64,000 bases of DNA from Nocardioides deserti (GTDB lineage: Bacteria; Actinomycetota; Actinomycetes; Propionibacteriales; Nocardioidaceae), in assembly GCF_014266025.1 (NCBI RefSeq), contig NZ_JACMYC010000004.1:124001-188000 (forward strand). Direction: 5' to 3'. The translations under genes were made by a program, and so were the position numbers. This document shows, in pieces, positions 15,827-24,545 of this stretch (position 1 is its first letter; every line of letters starts with the position of its first letter). Under the pieces are notes generated by a model, which made no database searches, was not told where the DNA came from, and was given only the letters and a program-made list of their open reading frames with translations.

Positions 15827-17323
15827 GTGCGTCGTCCGGGGTCGCTCCGCCCGCGGTCGCTGACCGCACGCCTCGTCGCCACCACCCTCGCGCTGGTCGC
15901 GGTGGTCGCCGTGCTGATGGCGGTCACCACGACGCTCGCCGTCCGCGCGTATCTGCACGACCAGCTCGACGACGACGTTCGTGCTGCTCTGGAGCGGGCG
16001 AGCCGTCCTGCACCCGACGGGACGCCGCCGTGGTTCGACGAGCCGCCGACCGGAGGTCCGGAGCGCCCGGGCGACGCCGACGGCCTCGACGGCCGGGGCC
16101 CGCAGGACGTGCGTGGTCAGGGGGTGGGGACGCTCACGGCCTTCCTCTTCGAGGATTGGGACCCCGGGATCGGCGACGTGCTGGTCCAGTCCCAGGACGG
16201 TGCGACGACGCGACAGCAACTGTCCGAGGAAGCGCTCGACGTGCTCGGTGACGTGCCCACCGACGAGGAACCCCACGACGTCGACCTGCCCGACCTCGGC
16301 CCCTACCGGGTGGTGGTCACCGACGACGGGACGGGGGGCGCCGACGTGGTCGCCGGCCTCCCGACCGACGACGTCGACGACGTCGTCACGACCCTGGTGG
16401 CCTGGGAGGTCGTTCTCGTCCTGCTCGGCGGGCTCGTCGCCTCGGCCGCCGGCCTGGTGGTCGTACGCCGCCAGCTGCGACCGCTACGCGACGTCGCCGC
16501 CACTGCCCACGCCGTGTCCGCGCTGCCCCTCTCCTCGGGCAGGATCGACCTGAACGAGCGGGTGCCCGACCGGCTCACCGACGAACGGACCGAGGTCGGC
16601 CAGGTCGGCGCCGCGCTCAACACCCTGCTCAGCCACGTCGAGGACTCGCTCTCGGCTCGGCACCGCAGCGAGCAGCAGGTCCGGCAGTTCGTCGCCGACG
16701 CCTCCCACGAGCTGCGCACCCCGCTCGCCACCATCGCCGGCTACACCGAGCTCGCCCGCCGTCGCCCCGGCGACAAGGAGGCCACGGCCACGGCGCTGGC
16801 GAAGGTCGAGGAGGAGGCGGGACGGATGACCTCGCTGGTGGAGGACCTGCTCCTGCTCGCGCGCCTCGACGCCGGCAGGCCGCTGGCCGAGGACACCGTC
16901 GACCTCACTCGCCTGCTGCTGGAGACCGTCTCCGACGCCCGCGTCCTCGCCCCCGAGCACCACTGGCGACTGGACCTGCCCGCCGACTCCGTCGAAGTGA
17001 CCGGCGACGAGCCGCGGCTGCGCCAGGTCGTCACCAACCTGCTGACCAACGCCCGCAAGTACACCCCGGCCGGCACCACGGTCACAGTCACCGCCACGCC
17101 GAGCGGGTTCGCCGTGCACGACGACGGTCCTGGCTTCCCGCCGTCGCTGCTCGACCACGCCTTCGAGCGCTTCGTGCGCGGCGACACCTCCCGGCACCGC
17201 GAAGGCGGGGCAGGCCTCGGACTCGCCCTCGTCGCCGCCATCGTCGACGCCCACGGCGGGGACGTCGACCTCGACAGCCGCCCCGGCGACACCACCATCA
17301 CCGTGCGGCTCCCGCGACGCTGA
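15827..17323 (+). CDS. Sensor histidine kinase, partner of the preceding regulator
   Basis: 498 residues from GTG 15827, 1 nt after the regulator stop. TM1 is near 18-40. An extracytoplasmic sensor of ~145 residues is strongly acidic (DDDV, DGTPPWFDEPP, DVPTDEEPHDVDLPD). TM2 is near 190-210, followed by a HAMP linker. A HisKA segment places the phosphorylated His at about 294 (DASHELRTPLATIAGY). The HATPase region has an N box VVTNLLTNARKY and G boxes HDDGPGFP and GGAGLGLALV. An acidic sensor together with an HtrA-like protease target suggests cation or envelope/secretion stress sensing, as in PhoQ- or CssS-type systems; this is inference. Confidence 0.92.
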   Translation: MRRPGSLRPRSLTARLVATTLALVAVVAVLMAVTTTLAVRAYLHDQLDDDVRAALERASRPAPDGTPPWFDEPPTGGPERPGDADGLDGRGPQDVRGQGVGTLTAFLFEDWDPGIGDVLVQSQDGATTRQQLSEEALDVLGDVPTDEEPHDVDLPDLGPYRVVVTDDGTGGADVVAGLPTDDVDDVVTTLVAWEVVLVLLGGLVASAAGLVVVRRQLRPLRDVAATAHAVSALPLSSGRIDLNERVPDRLTDERTEVGQVGAALNTLLSHVEDSLSARHRSEQQVRQFVADASHELRTPLATIAGYTELARRRPGDKEATATALAKVEEEAGRMTSLVEDLLLLARLDAGRPLAEDTVDLTRLLLETVSDARVLAPEHHWRLDLPADSVEVTGDEPRLRQVVTNLLTNARKYTPAGTTVTVTATPSGFAVHDDGPGFPPSLLDHAFERFVRGDTSRHREGGAGLGLALVAAIVDAHGGDVDLDSRPGDTTITVRLPRR

Positions 17324-17394
17324 CGAGTCGGCCGAGCGCTACGGGCGGTGTCGAGCGAAGGCGTAACTCATTCCTCGCTGCGGGACAGGGAGTG

Positions 17395-17410
17395 CACAGA
17401 ACACGCACAG
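17395..17410 (+). promoter_or_regulatory. Direct-repeat operator, copy 5 (upstream of DUF3500 gene)
   Basis: CACAGaacacgCACAG, a perfect pair 11 bp apart, ending 22 bp before the ATG at 17433. A possible -10 (GACGCT, 17421-17426) lies between it and the start. Confidence 0.7.
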
Positions 17411-17432
17411 GACCGATCGCGACGCTCGTCCC

Positions 17433-18725
17433 ATGAACACGAACACACCACGTCCCTCCGCCGCCACCCCTGCTCGCCGCCGCCTCGCCTGCGTTGCCTC
17501 CTGGGCCCTCGTGGCCGTGCTCGCCCTGAGCAGCTGCGGCACCAGCGACGACGCCACCGCCGCGTCATCCGCCTCGTCGGCCACGACGAGCTCGGCCACC
17601 ACCACGGTCGCCGACGCCGCAACCACCGCAGCAAGGTCTGCGAGCACGGACGCGACCTCTACCACGCAGACCATCGCCGACACCGCTGCGGCAGCCGACG
17701 CCTTCCTCGCCACCCTCTCGGACGAGCAGCGCGAACAGGTCCTCCACGCCTACGAGGACGAGACCAAGACGACGTCGTGGTCGAACTTCCCGGTCACCTT
17801 CGTTGAGCGGGCCGGTGTGAACCTGGCCGAGCTGACCGAGGAGCAGCAGGCGGCCGCGCTCGAGGTGCTCGAGGCGCTGCTCAGCGAGGAGGGCTACGCC
17901 ACTGTCGCCGGCATCATCGGCGGCGACCAGTACCTCGCCGACAACAGCGGCAGCACCGAGGACTCGCTTGGCCAGTACTACATCGCCTTCTTCGGCGACC
18001 CCTCCGACACGGAGGCCTGGGCGGTCCAGTTCGGGGGCCACCACCTCGGCATCAACGCCACCATGGACGCCGCCGCCGGCACCCTCACCTTCGCCCCGAC
18101 CCACCTCGGCGTCCAGCCGGCCGTCTACACGAACGAGGACGGCGAGGAGGTCCAGCCCTTCGACGCCATCTACACCGATGCGTTCGCCTTCTACGACAGC
18201 CTGACCGACGACCAGCTGGCGACCCTCACCTCGGGCGAGGTCAGCATGTGTGCGCCCGGGGACACCTGTGACTTCCCGACCGGGTCCGGGCTCCAGGGGT
18301 CCGACCTGACCGATGAGCAGCAGCAGCTCCTCCTCGACCTCGTCGCCAACTGGGCCGGACTCGCCGACGCGGAGACCACCGCCTCTGCGCTCGCCGTCAT
18401 CGAGGCGACGCTCGACGACACCTACATCAGCTGGTCCGGCGCGACGTCGTACGACATGAGCACCGGCGACGGTGTCAGCTTCTCCATCTCCGGCCCGGGC
18501 GTCTACATCGCCTTCCAGGCCCAGCAGGGCTCCGCCGGTGCCGACGTCGACGGCGTCACCACCTCCGGGTGGGGCCACGTCCACACCGTCTACCGGGACC
18601 CGTCCAACGACTACGCCGGCAGCGCCACCCAGCAGGCCGCCACCGGCATGAACGGCACCGGGGGTGCTCCCGGTGCCGGCGGCACCCCGCCGGCTGGTGA
18701 CGGTCCCCCCTCGACGATGGGCTGA
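17433..18725 (+). CDS. DUF3500 lipoprotein
   Basis: 430 residues. A basic n-region (ARRRLACVAS), a hydrophobic stretch and LSSC give a lipidated cysteine at residue 35. A Thr/Ala-rich linker is followed by the DUF3500 domain (about 85-380). Its characteristic text is QYYIAFFGDPSDTEAWAVQFGGHHLGINATM and LTFAPTHLGVQP. The C-terminal region has GHVHTVYRDP and a Gly/Pro-rich tail (GAPGAGGTPPAGDG). DUF3500 has no assigned biochemical role, though the HHLG histidines could bind metal. The gene is a single unit under a CACAG direct repeat, so it probably belongs to the two-component regulon. Confidence 0.85.
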   Translation: MNTNTPRPSAATPARRRLACVASWALVAVLALSSCGTSDDATAASSASSATTSSATTTVADAATTAARSASTDATSTTQTIADTAAAADAFLATLSDEQREQVLHAYEDETKTTSWSNFPVTFVERAGVNLAELTEEQQAAALEVLEALLSEEGYATVAGIIGGDQYLADNSGSTEDSLGQYYIAFFGDPSDTEAWAVQFGGHHLGINATMDAAAGTLTFAPTHLGVQPAVYTNEDGEEVQPFDAIYTDAFAFYDSLTDDQLATLTSGEVSMCAPGDTCDFPTGSGLQGSDLTDEQQQLLLDLVANWAGLADAETTASALAVIEATLDDTYISWSGATSYDMSTGDGVSFSISGPGVYIAFQAQQGSAGADVDGVTTSGWGHVHTVYRDPSNDYAGSATQQAATGMNGTGGAPGAGGTPPAGDGPPSTMG

Positions 18726-18829
18726 GCCCAGCAGCGGTCACGCTCGTGTCGGATGGCGATCAGACCCGGCGCTGGGGACGGCACGGTCATGCCGGCAGGT
18801 GCCCGATGGCGTGGGGCCCGTCTGTGCCC

Positions 18830-19477
18830 TCAGGCCATCTCGGGGAACCTCACGCCGGTGTTGGCGTGGCAGCGGTAGCCGTTCGGGTTCTTGACGAGGT
18901 ACTGCTGGTGGACGTCCTCGGCGTAGTAGTACGTCGGGACCTCGCGGATCTCGGTGGTGATCTCGCCCAGCCCGCGGCGGCGCAGCTCGGCGCCGTAGAC
19001 CTCGGTCAGCTCGCGGGCGACCTGCTCCTGCTCGGGAGTGGTGAAGTAGATCGCGGAGCGGTACTGCGTGCCGACGTCGTTGCCCTGGCGCATGCCCTGG
19101 GTCGGGTCGTGGACCTCGAAGAACCGCTTGACCAGCTCGGCGTAGGAGACGACCGAGGGGTCGAAGACGACGCGGACGGCCTCGGTGTGGTTCGTGGCGC
19201 CCGAGCAGACCTCCTCGTAGGACGGGTGCGGGGTCGTGCCGCCGGCGTACCCGACCGAGGTCGACCAGACGCCCGGCAGCTGCCAGTAGACCTCCTCGGC
19301 GCCCCAGAAGCAGCCGAGGCCGAAGACCGCGACCTCCATGCCGGCGGGGGCCTCGTCGGTGACGACGGGGGTGCCCAGCGCGAGGTGCCGGTCGTGCAGG
19401 TTGAACCACCGCTCGGTGTGGCCGGGCAGCGTCTCCTCGGGGGCGACGAGCTGGGTCTGCTTGCGGGCGAAGAACAC
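18830..19477 (-). CDS. msrA: Peptide methionine (S)-S-oxide reductase
   Basis: 215 residues. Catalytic Cys56 sits in the GCFWGAEE motif. VGYAGG, HTEAVRVVFDP and QYRSAIYF follow in order. The resolving cysteine is likely that of NPNGYRCH near the C-terminus. MsrA reduces methionine-S-sulfoxide in proteins using thioredoxin; a thioredoxin gene is present at 30170-30547. The family length is normal. Its last ~30 codons are duplicated at 9479-9570, making this gene the right border of the accessory island. Confidence 0.95.
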   Translation of the reverse strand: MFFARKQTQLVAPEETLPGHTERWFNLHDRHLALGTPVVTDEAPAGMEVAVFGLGCFWGAEEVYWQLPGVWSTSVGYAGGTTPHPSYEEVCSGATNHTEAVRVVFDPSVVSYAELVKRFFEVHDPTQGMRQGNDVGTQYRSAIYFTTPEQEQVARELTEVYGAELRRRGLGEITTEIREVPTYYYAEDVHQQYLVKNPNGYRCHANTGVRFPEMA

Positions 19478-19572
19478 GGGCTACCTCCTGGTGGGTCATC
19501 CATCCTGGCACCGGGTGCAACACCGCCGCGGACGCAGACGTTCCCGCGGGGCTGCATGTCGGGGCTCGTGGG

Positions 19573-19578
19573 TAACCT
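19573..19578 (+). promoter_or_regulatory. -10 element of metB leaderless promoter
   Basis: TAACCT lies 6 nt before GTG 19585, with no Shine-Dalgarno sequence in between. Confidence 0.5.
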
Positions 19579-19584
19579 CGCGGG

Positions 19585-20769
19585 GTGAGCGAACAGCAGC
19601 ACGGACACGAGGCGAGGCACAAGACCGGGTTCGAGACGCGGGCGATCCACGCGGGCTACGAGCCGGACGCCGCAACGGGGGCGGTCATCCCGCCGATCTA
19701 CGCGACCTCGACCTACAAGCAGGACGGCGTCGGCGGCCTGCGCGGCGGCTACGAGTACAGCCGCTCGGGCAACCCCACGCGCACGGCTCTCGAGGGCAAC
19801 ATCGCCGCGCTCGAGGAGGGGGAGCGGGGCTTCGCGTTCGCCTCCGGCCTCGCCGCGGAGGACACGCTGGTCCGCTCGGCGTTGAAGGCGGGCGACCACG
19901 TCGTCTTCCCCGACGACGCGTACGGCGGCACGCACCGCCTCTTCGACAAGGTGGTCAAGGTCTGGGGTGTCGACCACACCACCGCGCCGGTCTCCGACGT
20001 CGACGCGGTCCGCGCCGCGATCGAGCCGGGCCGCACGAAGATGGTCTGGGTCGAGACGCCCACCAACCCGCTGCTGAACATCGCCGACATCGAGGCCCTC
20101 GCGGGCGTCGCCCACGAGGCCGGTGCGCTGCTCGTCGTCGACAACACCTTCGCCTCGCCGTACCTGCAGCAGCCGCTGACCCTCGGCGCGGACGTCGTCG
20201 TCCACTCCACGACGAAGTACTGCGGCGGCCACTCCGACGTCGTCGGCGGCGCCCTCGTCGTCCGCGACCTCGAGCTCGCGGAGAGCATCGGCTTCCACCA
20301 GAACGCCATGGGCTCGGTGGCCGGGCCGTTCGACTCGTGGCTGGTGCTGCGCGGCCTGAAGACGCTGGCGCTGCGGATGGAGCGCCACTGCGACAACGCC
20401 GAGCGCGTGGTGGAGTTCCTCGGCAGCCACCCCGACGTCACGCAGGTGATCTACCCGGGCCTCGAGGACCACCCCGGCCACGCGGTCGCGAGCCGCCAGA
20501 TGAAGCGGTACGGCGGCATGGTGTCGTTCCGCGTCAAGGGCGGCGAGCAGCAGGCGCTCGCGGTCTGCGAGCGGGCCGAGGTGTTCACCCTCGGCGAGTC
20601 CCTGGGCGGCGTCGAGTCGCTGATCGAGCACCCCGGCCGGATGACCCACGCGAGCGTCGCGGGCACCGACCTGGAGGTGCCGGGCGACCTGGTGCGCCTC
20701 AGCGTCGGCATCGAGACCGCCGAGGACCTCCTCGCCGACCTCGACCGGGCGCTCGGCGCCGGCGCCTAG
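19585..20769 (+). CDS. metB: Cystathionine gamma-synthase (trans-sulfuration PLP enzyme)
   Basis: 394 residues, the usual length. Cys/Met-metabolism PLP enzyme motifs: YSRSGNPTRTALEGNIAALE, AFASGLAAEDTL, VVDNTFASPYLQ, PLP lysine ~211 in HSTTKYCGGHSDVVGG, and SLGGVESLIEHPGRMTHAS. The reaction is O-acylhomoserine plus cysteine to cystathionine. A gamma-lyase activity cannot be excluded from sequence. The position beside greA/mca follows the mycobacterial order that I recall for metB. Confidence 0.88.
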   Translation: MSEQQHGHEARHKTGFETRAIHAGYEPDAATGAVIPPIYATSTYKQDGVGGLRGGYEYSRSGNPTRTALEGNIAALEEGERGFAFASGLAAEDTLVRSALKAGDHVVFPDDAYGGTHRLFDKVVKVWGVDHTTAPVSDVDAVRAAIEPGRTKMVWVETPTNPLLNIADIEALAGVAHEAGALLVVDNTFASPYLQQPLTLGADVVVHSTTKYCGGHSDVVGGALVVRDLELAESIGFHQNAMGSVAGPFDSWLVLRGLKTLALRMERHCDNAERVVEFLGSHPDVTQVIYPGLEDHPGHAVASRQMKRYGGMVSFRVKGGEQQALAVCERAEVFTLGESLGGVESLIEHPGRMTHASVAGTDLEVPGDLVRLSVGIETAEDLLADLDRALGAGA

Positions 20770-20777
20770 GCCGACCG

Positions 20778-22133
20778 GTGGACGAGCAGCAGGCGCAGGG
20801 CCAGGGCCAGGGCCAGGCCGCAGGCCGCGGGCCCGCGGAGCAGGAGCACCGGCGGCGCCTGGCCCTGCGGCTGCCGCGGATCGCCGACGACGACGACGGG
20901 CTCGCCCAGCGCCTGGCCCAGCAGTGGGCGCAGATGCGCGAGGAGCGCCGGCCGGCGCCGGCGCCGATCCCGACGGGGCCGTCGAACTTCTCCCGCGCGC
21001 AGGTGCCGTGGGGCGTCGACCTCGCCGCCGCCTGGGCCTGGCGGCTGCTGGTCATCTGTGCCGCTGGCTACGTCCTGCTCCAGCTGATCGGGTTCTTCTC
21101 GGTCGTCACGATCCCGCTGGCGGTCGCGCTGCTGATCGCGGCGCTGGTGCAGCCGCTGGTGACCGTGCTCGACCGCGCGGGCCTGCCGCGTGGGCTCGCG
21201 TCGATCTCGGTGGTCATCGGCGGCATCGGCCTGGTCGCGCTGCTGCTGACCTTCGCCGGCCAGCAGGTCGCCAACGGCGCCACGGACCTCGCCGACCAGA
21301 CGGTCGAGGGCCTGGGGCAGATCAAGACCTGGCTCAAGACCGGCCCGCTCAACGCCAGCGACAGCCAGATCAACGACTACATCGACGCGGCGCAGCGGAC
21401 GATCAGCGAGAGCAGCCAGCAGGGCGGCGTCGTGTCGCGCGCGACGGAGGTCGGCAGCGCGGTCACCCACCTGTTCGCCGGCTTCTTCATCGTGCTGTTC
21501 GCGACGTACTTCTTCCTCGCCGACGGCGAGCGGATCTGGGCCTTCCTCGTCCGGATCGCCCCGCGCGCGGCGCGCGAGCACGTGGACAGCTCCGGCCGGG
21601 TCGCGTGGATCTCGCTGACCCAGTTCGTGCGGGCGACGGTGATCGTCGCGCTCGTGGACGCGATCGGCATCGCGATCGTGGCGGCCGTGCTCGGTGTGCC
21701 GTTCGTGCTGGCGATCGGCGTGCTGGTCTTCCTCGGCGCGTTCGTGCCGATGATCGGCGCGACCATCGCCGGGTCGGTCGCGGTGCTGGTCGCCCTGGTC
21801 GACCAGGGCCCGATCACCGCGCTGCTGATGCTGGCCGGCGTCATCGTCGTCCAGCAGGTCGAGGGCCACGTGCTCCAGCCGTTCCTGCTCGGCCGCTGGG
21901 TCTCGGTCCACCCGCTCGCGGTCATCGTCGCGATCGCCGGGGGCGTCGTGGTCGCCGGCGTCGCGGGCGCGTTGGTCGCGGTGCCGCTCGCCGCGGCGGG
22001 CAACGCCGTCATCCAGCACCTGGCGGCCTACACCGCTCCGGGTGACGACCCGGTGGAGGAGCTCGCGGAGGACTACGAGGAGACGGACGCGCAGGTCGAC
22101 GTGCCGGAAGGCGACCCGGAGAGCCCGCTGTGA
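20778..22133 (+). CDS. AI-2E (TerC/PerM-like) family permease
   Basis: 451 residues from GTG 20778. The first ~80 residues are Gln-rich and hydrophilic (EQQAQGQGQGQ). About eight TM helices follow, with the family's long loop after the third. GAFVPMIGATIAGSVAVLVAL and QQVEGHVLQPFLLGRWVSVHPLAVI are the conserved C-terminal core of the AI-2E/PerM family. The tail is acidic. Proposed functions range from signal export to Na+/H+ antiport; none is demonstrated for this branch. The TGA overlaps the GTG of ilvA by 4 bp. Confidence 0.88.
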   Translation: MDEQQAQGQGQGQAAGRGPAEQEHRRRLALRLPRIADDDDGLAQRLAQQWAQMREERRPAPAPIPTGPSNFSRAQVPWGVDLAAAWAWRLLVICAAGYVLLQLIGFFSVVTIPLAVALLIAALVQPLVTVLDRAGLPRGLASISVVIGGIGLVALLLTFAGQQVANGATDLADQTVEGLGQIKTWLKTGPLNASDSQINDYIDAAQRTISESSQQGGVVSRATEVGSAVTHLFAGFFIVLFATYFFLADGERIWAFLVRIAPRAAREHVDSSGRVAWISLTQFVRATVIVALVDAIGIAIVAAVLGVPFVLAIGVLVFLGAFVPMIGATIAGSVAVLVALVDQGPITALLMLAGVIVVQQVEGHVLQPFLLGRWVSVHPLAVIVAIAGGVVVAGVAGALVAVPLAAAGNAVIQHLAAYTAPGDDPVEELAEDYEETDAQVDVPEGDPESPL

Positions 22134-23383
22134 CCGCGCCGCCGACGCAGGACCCGGGCACCCCCGCGGTGCCGATCACGCTGCCCGACGTCGAGGCCGC
22201 CCAGGCGTTGCTCTCGGGCGTGGCGGTGCGCACGCCGATGGAGGAGTCCCGGTGGCTCTCCGACCTCGCGGGCGGCCCGGTGCACCTGAAGTGCGAGAAC
22301 CTCCAGCGCACCGGCTCGTTCAAGGCGCGCGGCGCCTACGTCAGGATCGCCCGGCTCAGCGACGAGGAGCGCGCCCGCGGCGTCGTCGCCGCCTCGGCCG
22401 GCAACCACGCGCAGGGCGTCGCGCTCGCCGCACGGATGCTCGGCACCCGGGCGACGGTGTTCATGCCCGAGGGTGCGCCCATCCCCAAGGAGAAGGCCAC
22501 CCGGGGCTACGGCGCGGAGGTCGTCTTCGAGGGGCGCAACCTCGAGGAGTCGCTCGTCGCAGCCCGGCGCTTCGAGGCCGAGACCGGCGCGGTGCTCATC
22601 CACCCCTTCGACCACGCCGACATCGTGGTCGGGCAGGCCACCGCCGGCCTCGAGATCCTCGAGCAGGCGCCGGAGGCGCGGACCGTGCTGGTCCCCACCG
22701 GCGGCGGGGGGCTGCTGGCCGGCATCGCGATCGCGGTCAAGGCGGCGCGTCCCGACGTGCGCGTCGTCGGCGTGCAGGCGGCCGGCGCGGCGGCGTACCC
22801 CGCCTCGCTGGCGCAGGGCCGCCCGGTCGCGCTGGAGGCCATGAAGACGATGGCCGACGGCATCGCGGTGGGCCTGCCGGGGGAGATCACCTTCGCGGCC
22901 GTGCGCGACCACGTCGACGAGATCCGCACCGTCTCCGAGGACTCCCTCTCCCGCGCGCTGCTCGCGCTCGTCGAGCGGGCCAAGCTCGTCGTCGAGCCCG
23001 CCGGCGCCGCGGCGGTCGCCGCGGTGCTCGACGACCCCGCTGGCTTCGAGACCCCGGCGGTCGCGGTGCTCTCCGGCGGCAACATCGATCCGCTGCTGCT
23101 CGGCAAGGTGATCCGCCAAGGGATGGCGGCGGCCGGTCGGTACGTCAACCTGACGCTCACCATCCCCGACGTCCCCGGCGGGCTGGCGCGGCTCCTCGGC
23201 GAGGTCAGCGCCGCCGGCGCGAACGTGCTCGAGGTCGTCCACGAGCGGATCTCGCCCTCGCTGCACCTCGACGAGGTCGAGGTGCACCTGCAGCTGGAGA
23301 CCCGCGGTGCCCCGCACGCCGAGCAGCTCGCGGCCCGGCTGCGCGAGAGCGGCTACCGGGTCACCGGGCGTCAGCCCGTGTAG
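22130..23383 (+). CDS. ilvA: Threonine ammonia-lyase
   Basis: 417 residues from GTG 22130, coupled to the permease by a GTGA overlap. The fold-type II PLP lysine is ~65 in TGSFKARGA, with the phosphate loop GGGGLLAG and the SAGNHAQGVALAA substrate loop. The C-terminal ~75 residues form an ACT domain (YVNLTLTIPDVPGGLARLLGEVSAAGANVLEVVHER). The enzyme converts threonine to 2-oxobutyrate, feeding isoleucine. A single short ACT domain is typical of the actinobacterial form. The stop runs 13 bp into the convergent greA end. Confidence 0.92.
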   Translation: MTAPPTQDPGTPAVPITLPDVEAAQALLSGVAVRTPMEESRWLSDLAGGPVHLKCENLQRTGSFKARGAYVRIARLSDEERARGVVAASAGNHAQGVALAARMLGTRATVFMPEGAPIPKEKATRGYGAEVVFEGRNLEESLVAARRFEAETGAVLIHPFDHADIVVGQATAGLEILEQAPEARTVLVPTGGGGLLAGIAIAVKAARPDVRVVGVQAAGAAAYPASLAQGRPVALEAMKTMADGIAVGLPGEITFAAVRDHVDEIRTVSEDSLSRALLALVERAKLVVEPAGAAAVAAVLDDPAGFETPAVAVLSGGNIDPLLLGKVIRQGMAAAGRYVNLTLTIPDVPGGLARLLGEVSAAGANVLEVVHERISPSLHLDEVEVHLQLETRGAPHAEQLAARLRESGYRVTGRQPV

Positions 23384-23874
23384 GGCTTGGCGTCCACGAT
23401 GACGACCTCGAGGGTCTTGCCGTTGGGCGCCTCGTAGGAGACGGTGTCGCCCTTCTTCTTGCCGTTGATCGCCTCGCCGAGCGGCGACTGCGGCGAGTAG
23501 ACGGTGAGCCCCTCGGGCTCGATCTCGCGGGCGCCGAGGAGGAACGACTCGATCTCGTCGTCGTCGTCACCGACGAACTTGTAGGTCACGATCATGCCCG
23601 GCTCGACGACGCCGTCGTCGGGAGGCGTCTCGCCGATCTCGGCGCGGCGCAGCATGTCCTCGAGCTGGCGGATCCGGCCCTCGACGCGGCCCTGCTCCTC
23701 GCGGGCGGCGTGGTAGCCGCCGTTCTCCTTGAGGTCGCCCTCGTCGCGGGCGGAGGCGATCCGCTCGATGACCTCCTGCCGGACCGGGCCCTTGAGGTTC
23801 TCCAGCTCGGCGGAGAGCTTGTCGTGCGCGTCCTGGGTCAGCCAGATCGTGCCCTGCTCGGTCGACTGCGTCAT
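23371..23874 (-). CDS. greA: Transcription elongation factor GreA
   Basis: 167 residues. The N-terminal coiled coil (~10-80: WLTQDAHDKLSAELENLKG ... ARDEGDLKENGGYHAAREEQG) ends in the conserved tip acidic residues. The C-terminal FKBP-like domain contains SPQSPLGEAINGKKKGDTV. It rescues backtracked RNA polymerase by stimulating transcript cleavage. An AGGAG Shine-Dalgarno precedes the ATG at 8 nt. Its 3' end overlaps convergent ilvA by 13 bp. Confidence 0.96.
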   Translation of the reverse strand: MTQSTEQGTIWLTQDAHDKLSAELENLKGPVRQEVIERIASARDEGDLKENGGYHAAREEQGRVEGRIRQLEDMLRRAEIGETPPDDGVVEPGMIVTYKFVGDDDDEIESFLLGAREIEPEGLTVYSPQSPLGEAINGKKKGDTVSYEAPNGKTLEVVIVDAKPYTG

Positions 23875-24084
23875 GAGGAACTCCTGATGGTGCGTGCGGG
23901 TACGGCGGGTGGTGCCCGCCTGGGGCGTACGAGGACTCGTCCCGCTCGGGTGGCGTCGAGGGTGTGCTCGTACGCCGCGGCACTGGTGCTGACGCCGTGG
24001 GCCGGCGTCTCGGGCCCTCCTCTGGACGGCCCGGGCGGGACGGTCAGATCGGCCACTGTAACAAGCGGCCGCTCCGTTCGCAGG

Positions 24085-24489
24085 TCAGGAGTAGCGGCTC
24101 TGCTCCGCGGTCCGGCACCCGACGAGCTCGAGCGCGGTGGCGCGCCGGTCGGTCCGCACCGACTGCTCCTGGCGGTCGCCCAGGGCCGGATCGGGCACGA
24201 ACTCCAGCTCGCCGACGGTCGTGTGGTCCTCCGCGAAGGCGCGCAGCAGGCAGGTCGCCTCGACGTCGTCGTCGCGCAGCTTCACGACGACGACGGCGTC
24301 GACGGTGTGCTCGTCGACGATCTCGAAGCGCTCCAGCTCGGAGGTGGCCTCGGGGGTCGCGTGCGACCAGGCCGTCCACGCCAGCCAGCCGAGGAACACC
24401 ACGCCGAGGACCACGCACCCGACGAGCGCCGCGCGGCGCCGCCAGGGCGTCGGCGCGCCGTACCGCTCGGCCAGGACGTCGCTGCTCAT
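24085..24489 (-). CDS. DUF4307 membrane protein
   Basis: 134 residues. A basic patch (TPWRRRA) and one TM (~21-42: [20 protein letters not shown]) are followed by a ~90-residue extracytoplasmic beta domain. Cysteines near [10 protein letters not shown] and VGCRTAEQ may form a disulfide. The family is found beside mca/greA in actinobacteria; the function is unknown. It is divergent from mca, sharing a 56-bp promoter region. Confidence 0.85.
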   Translation of the reverse strand: MSSDVLAERYGAPTPWRRRAALVGCVVLGVVFLGWLAWTAWSHATPEATSELERFEIVDEHTVDAVVVVKLRDDDVEATCLLRAFAEDHTTVGELEFVPDPALGDRQEQSVRTDRRATALELVGCRTAEQSRYS

Positions 24490-24532
24490 GCCCCCATGGT
24501 CCCACCCGTCCGGTGGCCCGGGGCGGGCGACC

Positions 24533-24538
24533 TAGGAT
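24533..24538 (+). promoter_or_regulatory. -10 element of mca leaderless promoter
   Basis: TAGGAT lies 7 nt before ATG 24546, with no Shine-Dalgarno sequence. Confidence 0.55.
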
Positions 24539-24545
24539 CGGCCCC

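Larger units (their letters stand above)
9479..18911. mobile_element. Putative accessory island bounded by msrA 3'-end repeats
   Basis: The interval is delimited by two direct repeats of about 80 bp (9479-9560 and 18830-18911), both carrying the terminal codons and stop of msrA on the minus strand. The right copy belongs to the complete gene and the left copy is an orphan fragment. The genes between them are functionally themed and share a common operator-like repeat. I see no integrase or transposase, and the repeats have diverged by roughly a tenth, so insertion would be old. A local duplication or recombination between two msrA genes would also fit. Confidence 0.5.

Noticed and set aside
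19338..20777. N-terminal extension of the AI-2E permease frame across metB
   Set aside because: It is an Arg-rich out-of-frame reading of metB; the permease family starts near GTG 20778.
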